NCBI GenBank assembly: GCA_001970955.1
Contig: MPUH01000961.1
Span: 1 to 28,197 of the forward strand
Direction of reading: 5' to 3'
DNA length: 28,197 nucleotides
DNA from: Stentor coeruleus
Lineage: Eukaryota > Ciliophora > Heterotrichea > Heterotrichida > Stentoridae
Positions 21,060 through 28,197 of this stretch are shown here, piece after piece. The translations under genes and the position numbers were made by a program. Position 1 is the first letter of the stretch. The number at the start of each line of letters is the position of its first letter. The notes under the pieces were generated by a model. That model made no database searches, had not been told where the DNA came from, and saw only the letters and a program-made list of their open reading frames with translations.

Positions 21060-22150
21060 TAAGAATTCAGCTTTACTATCATAGCTAGAAAGATATGACT
21101 ACTTATTGAAGCAATTTTTTTTATTTCCTTTTTATTCTTTTTGCTAGTAGAATCGAAACTTCTTCAATAGTCAATCTTTTCTATGAATTTTAAAATTGAA
21201 TTTTTAAGTAATATCTTTCATAAGTTCCTAATACAGCGTTGCCAGATCAGGATTAGTAAGTATTTTTTTTGCACATTTTATAATATTTCGCATCTAACAA
21301 AACTTCAGTAAGTATTTCCCCCTAAATCCTCTGAACTTAATCACTTAACTATTTTGTTAATCCTATTTTATGCATATCTTCAATATTCTTTTAAAGCATA
21401 TTAATCTTTGTTTCTATTATCCAAAATTTAAGTTTTAACAATTTTCAGAATATTTCTCATAAATTTTTTCAATAGAATAGTTTTACATTTTTCTTCTAAG
21501 CCTTTCCGAATTCCTCATATTTTTACTCAATTTCTCAATATAAGCTATTTTTTTTAGCATTTAGATCTGAAAGCTAATTATAATAAGCTCATATATTCAT
21601 AAAACCTTTAAGATCAGATGTAAAGATTCTGACAAAACTACCAAGATTTTTTAAGTCTTAAAATCCTTTAGCTTTTTTGATGTATTTTCTGCTTTAGCAA
21701 TGGAATCTTTGATTATTCGACTTGATGATTTGCTTTTCTTATCATAGAATAAATTTTTGCATGCGAGCCCTAATACTTAAAAATCAAAAGGAAACTTCTG
21801 CTTTTACATCTTTGCCAAATACGAAACAATCAAAGACAAAGGTCAATTTTTTCTCTTTAAAGTATTTTTTGTAAGATTTGTGCGAGGATTTAGCTTTTAT
21901 TGCATCCTTTGTTTTAAGCCACAAATGATTATTTTCCACAAGACTTTAGGGCTGAACTTAAAATTTCCAACAGCCTCATTAGCTTAGATTTTCTATGCAT
22001 TCTATATGAAGTTCATAGAATTTCTTTGAACTAAGCTTTTAACTTTGGAAAAGATAAAGTCTCTAATGTTCTTTTAAAATATAATGGGAATTCTAATTTC
22101 TCTCCAGTATACTTAAGAATAAAATATATAAAGTGATTATTAGTTAGGAA
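21060..22150 (-). pseudogene. Stop-riddled coding fossil, family unknown
   Basis: On the minus strand, protein-like runs follow one another in a consistent direction but change frame and meet stops. They are 22114-22034 (27 codons from KYTGEKLEFP, then TAG), 21942-21787 (52 codons ending GKDVKAEVSF, then TGA), 21773-21654 (40 codons containing DKKSKSSSRI and ending KLKDFKT, then TAA), 21560-21486 (25 codons from MLKKIAYIEK) and 21293-21231 (21 codons MRNIIKCAKK...LATLY, then TAG, with a further readable stretch ELMKDIT). Local GC is higher than in other spacers. I recognise no family. The evidence is the series of collinear runs; each run alone could be chance. It is most simply read as one decayed gene with several frameshifts. 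Confidence 0.4.
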
Positions 22151-22335
22151 TTATCGCTTGAACTATTTCCAGCCCTTGTTATAAAGTGATTATAATACTC
22201 TCTAAAAAGTACTTAACCCACAAATACAATCTTAAAATACTAATAATCCTAATATTTTCCCAAAAAATCATCAAACAAAATACAAGACAATATTAAATCT
22301 TATTATCTATTACATATTTCACTCAAACCTCAATA

Positions 22336-23343
22336 TTAAACATCAACAACCTCAAGAGGAATAGTCTTAAAATTCATATAAAATTCTTCTCTTTCTAATA
22401 TTTCCATCGCTTTACAAAACTCATCAAAAGTTAAACTTTCATCAAGTTCAATAAGCTCATCAAAAATCCTCCCACATTTCATATACATTTTATCAGGGAT
22501 TCTTATTTGACTAACTGTATTTTTATTAATACATCCATTACAATCAGGGTTTAAAAACATAAAAATATTTTTAAGTTGCTGTATTTTATCTTTAGTCAAA
22601 TATCCACAACTTTTCATACAATTTCCCATAGGCGATATACCTCTTTTCTTTATCACATTAGGCTTAAAAGTGTATATTTCATTAAATCTGTATATTTTTT
22701 ACATTTTCTCTCTTTTCGATTCAAGTTTCTTCTTTAATACCTCTGCTTCTTTATACAATTTCACACATTTATCAATATTTTCAGTATTTTCTTTACCTCT
22801 ACCTCGATATTTGTTTATTTTTGGTTGAAAAGTGCAAACATTTATCTCATCAATTAGTATTTGGCTTCTTTTTCTTGAATATCCACTACTTGTATTACGA
22901 GTTTTTATATTATAAGGGGTGATTTTTGGCGTAAATGTTGAGTTTTTCATTTCAATTTCTAACATGTTTTGTCTTTGCGCTTGAATCATATGTTCAACTT
23001 TTTGTTTCATTATAAGACCTTTTGTATAGAGAAGTTCACCATAATTACGACCTGATTCTGATCTTTTATGATAATTTTGTTTAAAGTTTTGGTTTTTTGT
23101 ATGAGTTACTGTTGATGATAAATTAGTTGTTGTGTTTCCTAATTCTTCATCTATAAAAATATCAAGGTTGTCTTCTATGCTTTTAATTAGGATTGGCTTT
23201 ACTTCTTTGGGAAGAGAAAATTTGTGACAAAATTGCTCAGCTACTTCTTCGGGTTCGTCATTTTCGTATATGTGCATATCCTCGCTTCTGGTGCTACTTA
23301 TTTTAACATTTAATATCAAAATAACTCTAGGTATTTTTTCCAT
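22336..23343 (-). CDS. F-x-P repeat / degenerate EF-hand protein, one 15-nt intron (330 aa)
   Basis: Two apparent frames become one 330-residue protein when the 15-nt intron at 22688-22702 is removed. The first real ATG is at 23343; a TTG two codons upstream is not used. Residues 1-65 form a small alpha/beta-looking segment containing YENDEPEEVAEQFCHKF. Three short repeats of the form T-F-x-P-K/N-I/V lie at 136-141 (TFTPKI), 171-176 (TFQPKI) and 220-225 (TFKPNV). The third is only formed in sensible context by the splice, which supports the intron. A helix-loop-helix follows with a loop at 260-271 (NPDCNGCINKNT) resembling an EF-hand but with Thr where Glu is usual, so calcium binding is doubtful. 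The region 90-215 is basic. The architecture is reminiscent of ciliate and flagellate cytoskeletal proteins, but I cannot name the family. It lies downstream of GDI on the same strand with its own flanks. Confidence 0.8.
22688..22702 (-). other. 15-nt spliceosomal intron
   Basis: On the minus strand the intron reads GTAAAAAATATACAG. It interrupts a codon after its second base (AT|A, Ile214). If it is retained, the next in-frame codon is TAA, an immediate stop. Removing it keeps the frame open for another 117 codons and completes a third F-x-P repeat. Confidence 0.88.
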
Positions 23344-23623
23344 ATTCAAATTATAACGTTATTACTTATCTAGTAAAATTTTATAGTTTAGAATAAGCAA
23401 GTTAATGAAGAAAAAAACTAAAAATCAACGTGATATGTTTTCATGACAAAATATCAAAACAATTTATTACTAAAATCAGTATAAAAAATATAAACTGTAG
23501 TTTACTTTTTCATCAAATCCTATTTATTTTCTTATAAAAATCAAACTTGTTTTCTTACTTAAACCCTATCAACCATAAAATCTTCCATAAACCCTTCTCT
23601 CATAAAAGCACAATTTCCCTCAG
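23344..23623. other. Intergenic, upstream of the F-x-P/EF-hand-like gene
   Basis: No gene seen. It is AT-rich, with more balanced G and C than the G-free tract that follows towards the GDI stop. Confidence 0.5.
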
Positions 23624-23867
23624 TATATATCCTATAAAATATTTTCTAATTACCATATAAACCATATTTCCCTTATCCTATACTCATCAACCCTTAAATA
23701 TTTCTAATTCTTCCAAACATCTAATTATTACAAAATAACACCTCTAATCCAACATCTATTCCTAAATTCCACTTAAAATCTCCTCACTCTATCATAAAAA
23801 AAAACTTATCCCCACATCAAAATCCAATAAATCTAAATTCAAAACTATCTAAAATTCTAACTATTCT
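23624..23867. other. 244-nt tract with no G, covering the 3' flank of Rab GDI
   Basis: Between the G at 23623 and the G at 23868 I count no G and about 60 C on the plus strand. The tract includes the GDI stop codon and its last few codons, so on the GDI mRNA strand the 3' end and flank are completely free of C. It is the most extreme composition in the window. No repeat unit is visible within it. Confidence 0.85.
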
Positions 23868-25350
23868 GAGTAAAAGGCTTCAAAGTGGTCTCTAAATTAA
23901 TAGGTTCTCCAAGAAGTTTTTCATACAAGCTCAAAACATCCTCACAAGCGCTTTCGAAATGTGAAGTTGCATCATAACTCTTAGATATAAACAAATTATC
24001 TCTAGATCCATCTTCATTAGGTTCATATGTATCATAAACTTTAACAAACGTCACCATAATATCCCCAAGGAAATTCAAAGCCGGTTGAAGTTCAGCTTCT
24101 GGTGATTCAGTTTCAATCTGTGTGCTACAAATAGCAATATAATATCCTTCTGAACATACACAATGAGAACTACTAACAAAGCTCACATAAATATCATTAT
24201 GTCTTCCAGTTTGTCTTTGTGGAATAATAATCTGACCTGATGGCATATTACCAGCATCAGAAATTGGATGATTTAATATGCAAATAGCTCTTATAACTTT
24301 GCCAGTTGATCTAACTTTACCTAAACTTATAGCATATGAAGGATCACAAAGGATAATTGGGGCTCTTGCAATTTCATCACCAGAACGGACTCCTCTAACT
24401 TTTCCATCTTCATCAAAAAGAATTTCATCAATACTTTTACTCAACATATAAGTACCACCAAATATAGCACTTAAACGTGAAAAACCTTCAGCGATACCCC
24501 CAATACCATAAACTGGGTATAAGAAAGGAGAGTTTCCATAAAGACCAATACTGTCCATATAAAGCCTTGTTTTTTGTAAGGCATCATGAGCTGGACGATC
24601 TAAACATTGATCATTTGTATATAAAGATATAGCGTGGACTATGAAGTCTATAGTATTTTCTTCTAAACTAAAGGATGAGAGTACTTGTCTAAATGGCACA
24701 ACTTTTAAATCGAGATTTTTATGGGTTTTTGGGTCGCTGGGATCATAGTTTTGGACGAATTTGAAGAATTTCTTGNTAGTATTTTCTTCTAAACTAAAGG
24801 ATGAGAGTACTTGTCTAAATGGCACAACTTTTAAATCGAGGTTTTTATGGGTTTTTGGGTCGCTGGGATCATAGTTTTGGACGAATTTGAAGAATTTCTT
24901 GCATCTTCGCTTTTCGAGCATACCCATAAGGTCTGATTTTAGGGCTTCGGTATCTGTTGCTGGGACTTTATGCACTTTTGCTTTGGCTTTACTGAAAATC
25001 CCCCCTGCACTCATTTGCATTACGAAGCTTCCATCAACACATTTCCATTCGAGATTATTAGCTACGGTCTCAGTATGTAAGATCAGCTTAACTAATTTTC
25101 CGTTTGCCATTGTGAACTTGGGGATCAGGTCTACATTCCAATCTCTGTTTGCTCCGAGATGCTCCGGAGGATTGGTTCCTGGGTAAAACATATTGTACAG
25201 GTTTGTGAGGTTCAGCGAAGCTGTCTCACCACCGTAGAAATTGTTTCGATCCAAGTGTAACACCTTGCGGCCATGAGCCGACAATAAACCTGAAATTATG
25301 CACTCAGTAAGACCAGTTCCAAGGACAATTACGTCGTATGCTTCATCCAT
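23857..25350 (-). CDS. GDI: Rab GDP-dissociation inhibitor (Rab GDI)
   Basis: Rab GDI extracts prenylated, GDP-bound Rab GTPases from membranes and recycles them through the cytosol. The N-terminus has the family's Rossmann-like start: DVIVLGTGLTE with G11-x-G13 and E16, then HLDRNNFYGGE at 32-42 (the LDRN-x-x-YGGE block). In the second half come PVYGIGG, FSRLSAIFGGTYML, IICDPSY, AICILNHPI, QIIIPQ, NDIYVS and SYDATSHFE, all recognisable GDI blocks. As given the frame is 497 codons, but it contains an in-frame 42-codon duplication around the N at 24776. Without it the protein is about 455 residues, close to the usual ~447 of GDIs and much shorter than Rab escort proteins. There are no introns. 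Starts at ATG 25350, divergent from the gene at 25567 across about 216 bp. Confidence 0.96.
   Translation of the reverse strand: MDEAYDVIVLGTGLTECIISGLLSAHGRKVLHLDRNNFYGGETASLNLTNLYNMFYPGTNPPEHLGANRDWNVDLIPKFTMANGKLVKLILHTETVANNLEWKCVDGSFVMQMSAGGIFSKAKAKVHKVPATDTEALKSDLMGMLEKRRCKKFFKFVQNYDPSDPKTHKNLDLKVVPFRQVLSSFSLEENTXKKFFKFVQNYDPSDPKTHKNLDLKVVPFRQVLSSFSLEENTIDFIVHAISLYTNDQCLDRPAHDALQKTRLYMDSIGLYGNSPFLYPVYGIGGIAEGFSRLSAIFGGTYMLSKSIDEILFDEDGKVRGVRSGDEIARAPIILCDPSYAISLGKVRSTGKVIRAICILNHPISDAGNMPSGQIIIPQRQTGRHNDIYVSFVSSSHCVCSEGYYIAICSTQIETESPEAELQPALNFLGDIMVTFVKVYDTYEPNEDGSRDNLFISKSYDATSHFESACEDVLSLYEKLLGEPINLETTLKPFTQNS
24651..24901. other. Assembly overlap: 125-bp direct copies flanking an N at 24776
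   Basis: Bases 24651-24775 and 24777-24901 match except for A at 24715 versus G at 24841, a synonymous change in an Asn codon. With the N the duplication is 126 bp, so it happens to stay in frame and adds 42 false residues to Rab GDI. Confidence 0.92.
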
Positions 25351-25566
25351 TTTATTTTTATTTAATCCACAAATATAAGTTTAGTAAGCGAATCAGGAAG
25401 TATTGGCCTCTAAGTATTTTTAATAATTATTAATATAAGCATCTCTATATGAAATATATAATTTTCTAAATAACCCTTAGAAAATATAATAAAAAGAAAT
25501 CCTAAAAATTTACTTCATAGGCTTTAAAAATTTCTTTAATATAATAGAAAACTTACAATATCTTCA
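25351..25566. promoter_or_regulatory. Divergent intergenic region between GDI and the EF-hand/coiled-coil gene
   Basis: About 216 bp separate the start codons of two genes that point away from each other, so both promoters must lie here or overlap the genes. It is AT-rich; I see no element that can be named. It is called a promoter region by position only. Confidence 0.45.
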
Positions 25567-27015
25567 ATGAAACCTAAAACTATTGATGAAACTATTATGA
25601 AAAGGCTAACCACAGCTCATACAAATTTCTCATCAAGTGTCAATGCACAAACACGATTAAAAGTTATCGCTGAATCCAAACCACTAATAGATGCACATAA
25701 AAAATGCAAAGAAATTTGGCAAGCTTTACAAGTAGCTGATTATAAAAAAGAAGGTGCGCTTAACGATGCAGCTTTAGGAATATTAATGGACAAGCAAGGT
25801 AAAAATCTTATGGAGTTGTTATTAGTAAAAAATGTTGAAGATATTTTAGATCTTCTTGATGAAGATGAAGACGGTTTTTTGAATGAAGATGAACAAATCA
25901 TGATATTTTCTACTATTAAAGAAAGGATGCAAATGTGTTCAGAGGAGTTGTGTAAAGTTCATGAATATGGTCTATTTAAAGAGATTATGAAAGGGATAAG
26001 ATTAATAGAAGATGATATTAACACATACCAAAAGATTTTCCGTTCAAGAAATCAAAAAAAAGAACTTTCTGCTTATTATGAGATTGGGGAACAAAGACTG
26101 AAAAAATTCCTACATGACTGGGACCTGAAATTTGAAGACTTTGAAAATGACTGCCAAGAACGAATGGAGAAACTTCAATCCATTCACACAAATCAAATGC
26201 AAGAACTAAACGTTGAATTAGAAAAAGATACAGATATTTTCAAGTAATTTTCATATAGAATAAAACCTAAAGCAATAATCAAAAACTTACAAATAAAAGA
26301 ACGTCTTATCGCTGTAAATGAACGTTTTGGTGAGGCTCAAATAATTAGAAATGAATTAAAACAGTTAGAAATCCAAGAGCAAAACCGTGTAGAAAACCTG
26401 ATTTTGTTAGAAAAAGATAAACAAAGATCTAAACTTAGAAACAAACAAGAAAAAGAAATCGAATTCGTAATGCTCAAAAACAGAGCGTCTTATAATAAGC
26501 TTTTAATCCAAAAAGAACAAGAAAGAATAAAATTGGATAAACAGATAAAACTTCATTTAAATGATATAACGAAAAGTCAGAATTTAGCAAGTAGTTTAGC
26601 TGAAAAATTAGCAAAGTCTAGAGATGAGCTAAGAAGAAGCAAATTAAAATCAAAAAAAGTTAAAGTTTATCTTGGAGAAGCTAAAAAACTTAATATTAGA
26701 GGGAAAAGTTCTGAAGTGTTACCTAGGGTTATGATTGCTGGGAATAATAGCAAAGTTGGGGTTCAAAGTACGATTGGTGCATCTTATGGATATAGATCTG
26801 TATCACCATTAAAAAAGTCTTTGCATAATATTACGAAATTTAAAATCAAGTCAGATTATTTAAATCAGGATACACCTGTTAATGCTCCACCTGATTATTT
26901 GAATAACACATCCTTATCGTGTAAGGCTGGGAAAATAATGCAGTTGTATAGCAAGCATAACAAACCCTTACCTTCGATTTCTTTACTTTATGATGATAAA
27001 CTTATTCTTTTATAA
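25567..27015 (+). CDS. EF-hand and coiled-coil protein, one 15-nt intron (477 aa)
   Basis: Two apparent frames are joined by removing the 15-nt intron at 26244-26258, giving 477 residues from the ATG at 25567. A canonical EF-hand loop lies at 98-109 (DEDEDGFLNEDE: Asp at 1, 3 and 5, Gly at 6, Glu at 12), so calcium binding is likely at this site. A preceding helix-loop around 58-69 (DYKKEGALNDAA) looks like a degenerate partner hand. Residues ~115-360 are highly charged and helical, a long coiled coil that runs across the splice junction without a break (exon 1 ends DTDIF, exon 2 continues KIKPKAIIKNLQIKERL). The last ~110 residues are basic and Ser/Asn/Pro-rich, probably disordered. No named family recognised; a calcium-responsive cytoskeletal or cortical role, common in ciliates, is an inference. 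Convergent with the FYVE-like gene. Confidence 0.88.
26244..26258 (+). other. 15-nt spliceosomal intron
   Basis: The intron reads GTAATTTTCATATAG. It splits a Lys codon after its second base (AA|A, residue 226). If retained, the reading frame gives AAG then TAA, an immediate stop. Spliced, the frame continues through a coiled coil for 252 further codons. Confidence 0.95.
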
Positions 27016-27159
27016 TATTGAAATATTGCTAGAATGGATTAGATTATTATTATTGTAATTTTTGTATGATTTTATAAATGATTTTGTAATGTTAATATTT
27101 TAAACATATTCACATCCAAAAATAAAATTTCCATTCACATTTCTAATTATATACCTTAT
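27016..27159. other. Short convergent intergenic region with mirrored skew
   Basis: Only 144 nt separate two convergent stop codons. In 27016-27091 there are about 12 G and 1 C; in 27092-27159 there is no G and about a dozen C. The switch is abrupt. It must hold the 3' ends of both transcripts. Confidence 0.7.
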
Positions 27160-28089
27160 CTAAAATACATCACAAACACATTTACTAGACTCTACCTCAA
27201 CTCTTCTCCCTGTATACGATATTTTCCTTTTAAGTTCAACTATCTCCGTAGTCTTTTCTGCAAAATCATTTAAATCTATTATCGGCTCAGTTTTTTTTCC
27301 AGATAAATCCTTAATATCATTCAAAAGATTCTCAATTGCTTGAGTTTTTTCCTCTTCATTTTCCTTAAGTTTCTTCAATTGATTATCATGCATCTGTTTT
27401 TCTTTTCTAAGGTTTTTCAATCCTTCTCTTAAATTATATATTTTAACATCTTGTTTTTTAACTTCCGATTTTCTAACTTCAGCTTCATTTTTATCTAATT
27501 TATTCTGTAGTTCATTAATATCTATTTCAAGTTGAACTTTTTGTTTGATAAAATCCCCTTGTGCAGACTGAAAATCTTTATTTTCTTCACTAATCACACA
27601 GATTTTGAAATCAGCTTCCCAGTTTTCAAAGGCAAGAATTTCTAAACTGTTATTAAGATCTTCAAATTCTTTTTCTATAGTCTCTATTTCATTAGCCAAA
27701 GTATACAATTCTTGTTTTAAAGATTTTTCTTTGGCTTCTTGCTTTTGTTTAAATAAATCAATGTCTTTTTGAAGTTTTTCATTTAGATTATTTTCATATG
27801 TCCCTTGAGATTTCTCAAACTCACACTTTTCAATCAAATTATTTATTTCTAGTGTAATTCTTTCCTTATCGCTTTTATAGTTTGAATTTATTTGATCTTT
27901 TAAGTTTTCAACATGACAAGAATCGCATATTCTTGATAGAATTTTTTTTGATGGGTGTATTTGCTTTGAAGAACATCTCTGGCAAACAAATTTGTAACAG
28001 GACTTGCAGACATGTCTTGGCAATGTAAATATATTAAATTGTGAGACACATAAGTTGCATACTTTTGACCTGTCTGATGGATTTATCAT
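27160..28089 (-). CDS. FYVE-like zinc-finger and coiled-coil protein
   Basis: A 309-residue protein from the ATG at 28089. The frame extends to 28152 only via a TTG, preceded by a stop. Residues 11-58 contain eight Cys in four CxxC pairs (C11/C14, C28/C31, C36/C39, C55/C58) with spacing x13, x4 and x15, the layout of a FYVE domain with two zinc ions. RHVCKSC at 26-32 stands in for the R(R/K)HHCRxCG signature: one His is replaced by Val and the Gly by Tyr. The WxxD motif before the first Cys is not present, so phosphatidylinositol-3-phosphate binding is uncertain and the domain is better called FYVE-like or FYVE-related. Residues ~70-290 are a long Lys/Glu-rich coiled coil, as in endosomal tethers. 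The tail ends in CVCDVF. Likely an endomembrane-associated protein, by family only. Confidence 0.8.
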   Translation of the reverse strand: MINPSDRSKVCNLCVSQFNIFTLPRHVCKSCYKFVCQRCSSKQIHPSKKILSRICDSCHVENLKDQINSNYKSDKERITLEINNLIEKCEFEKSQGTYENNLNEKLQKDIDLFKQKQEAKEKSLKQELYTLANEIETIEKEFEDLNNSLEILAFENWEADFKICVISEENKDFQSAQGDFIKQKVQLEIDINELQNKLDKNEAEVRKSEVKKQDVKIYNLREGLKNLRKEKQMHDNQLKKLKENEEEKTQAIENLLNDIKDLSGKKTEPIIDLNDFAEKTTEIVELKRKISYTGRRVEVESSKCVCDVF

Positions 28090-28197
28090 TATTAATATTT
28101 TTGCACTAATAGAGTAATTAGAAAATCGCACAAACTCATAAAACCTATCCAAACTTTAAACAATAAAAAATCTAACCAAAAAATCAGCATATTTTTA
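28090..28197. other. Window end, 5' flank of the FYVE-like gene
   Basis: About 100 nt of AT-rich sequence. No telomeric repeat and no further gene start seen. A small upstream exon outside the window cannot be excluded. Confidence 0.5.

Noticed and set aside
24651..24901. Genuine tandem domain duplication in Rab GDI
   Set aside because: A single N sits exactly at the junction, the same pattern recurs four times elsewhere, and removing one copy gives a normal family length.
24887..25186. Plus-strand frame over Rab GDI
   Set aside because: It is antisense to highly conserved GDI sequence.
1..28197. CRISPR arrays, transposons, tRNA or rRNA genes, telomeres
   Set aside because: I saw no regularly spaced repeats, transposase motifs, terminal inverted repeats, tRNA-like cloverleaf signature, rRNA sequence or telomeric repeat at either end.

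Overview
The window looks like macronuclear DNA of a heterotrich ciliate, most probably Stentor. It is AT-rich (roughly 70-75% A+T by eye). Long reading frames stay open under the standard code with all three stops in use. Two genes are only completed by removing a 15-nt GTAA...AG intron, the hallmark intron size of Stentor. Recognisable proteins are eukaryotic: eIF5B, Rab GDI, a C2H2 zinc-finger protein, a FYVE-like zinc-finger protein and EF-hand proteins. The species name is an inference, because no rRNA or other marker gene is present.

Layout. (1) 1-5605, plus strand: a small chimeric gene (264-926) whose N-terminus copies that of its neighbour, then eIF5B (1679-4159), then a three-finger C2H2 protein (5135-5605). 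(2) 5606-7155: mostly non-genic DNA with possible decayed coding patches. (3) 7156-20336, minus strand: two tandem giant secreted or surface paralogues of about 2,082 and 2,086 residues. (4) 20337-22335: non-genic, with a stop-riddled coding fossil on the minus strand. (5) 22336-25350, minus strand: an intron-containing F-x-P repeat/EF-hand-like protein and Rab GDI. (6) 25567-27015, plus strand: an intron-containing EF-hand/coiled-coil protein, divergent from GDI. (7) 27160-28089, minus strand: a FYVE-like coiled-coil protein.

Assembly caution. The window has five single N characters (1644, 13740, 16001, 16231, 24776). Each sits exactly between two near-identical direct copies of 70-142 bp. 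These are best read as contig ends that overlap but were not merged. They duplicate the eIF5B start, break the second giant gene into three frames, and insert a false 42-codon repeat into Rab GDI. Once the copies are collapsed, all three genes become ordinary.

There is no operon logic in this genome and the genes do not form an obvious pathway. Rab GDI and the FYVE-like protein both belong to membrane-traffic families, and eIF5B to translation. The most interesting observations are the eIF5B-leader chimera, the paired giant paralogues, the two tiny introns that each encode an immediate stop if retained, and a strong gene-oriented G/C strand asymmetry between genes, including stretches of 203 and 244 nt without a single G. 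I did not find a convincing new defence, mobile or RNA-based system.
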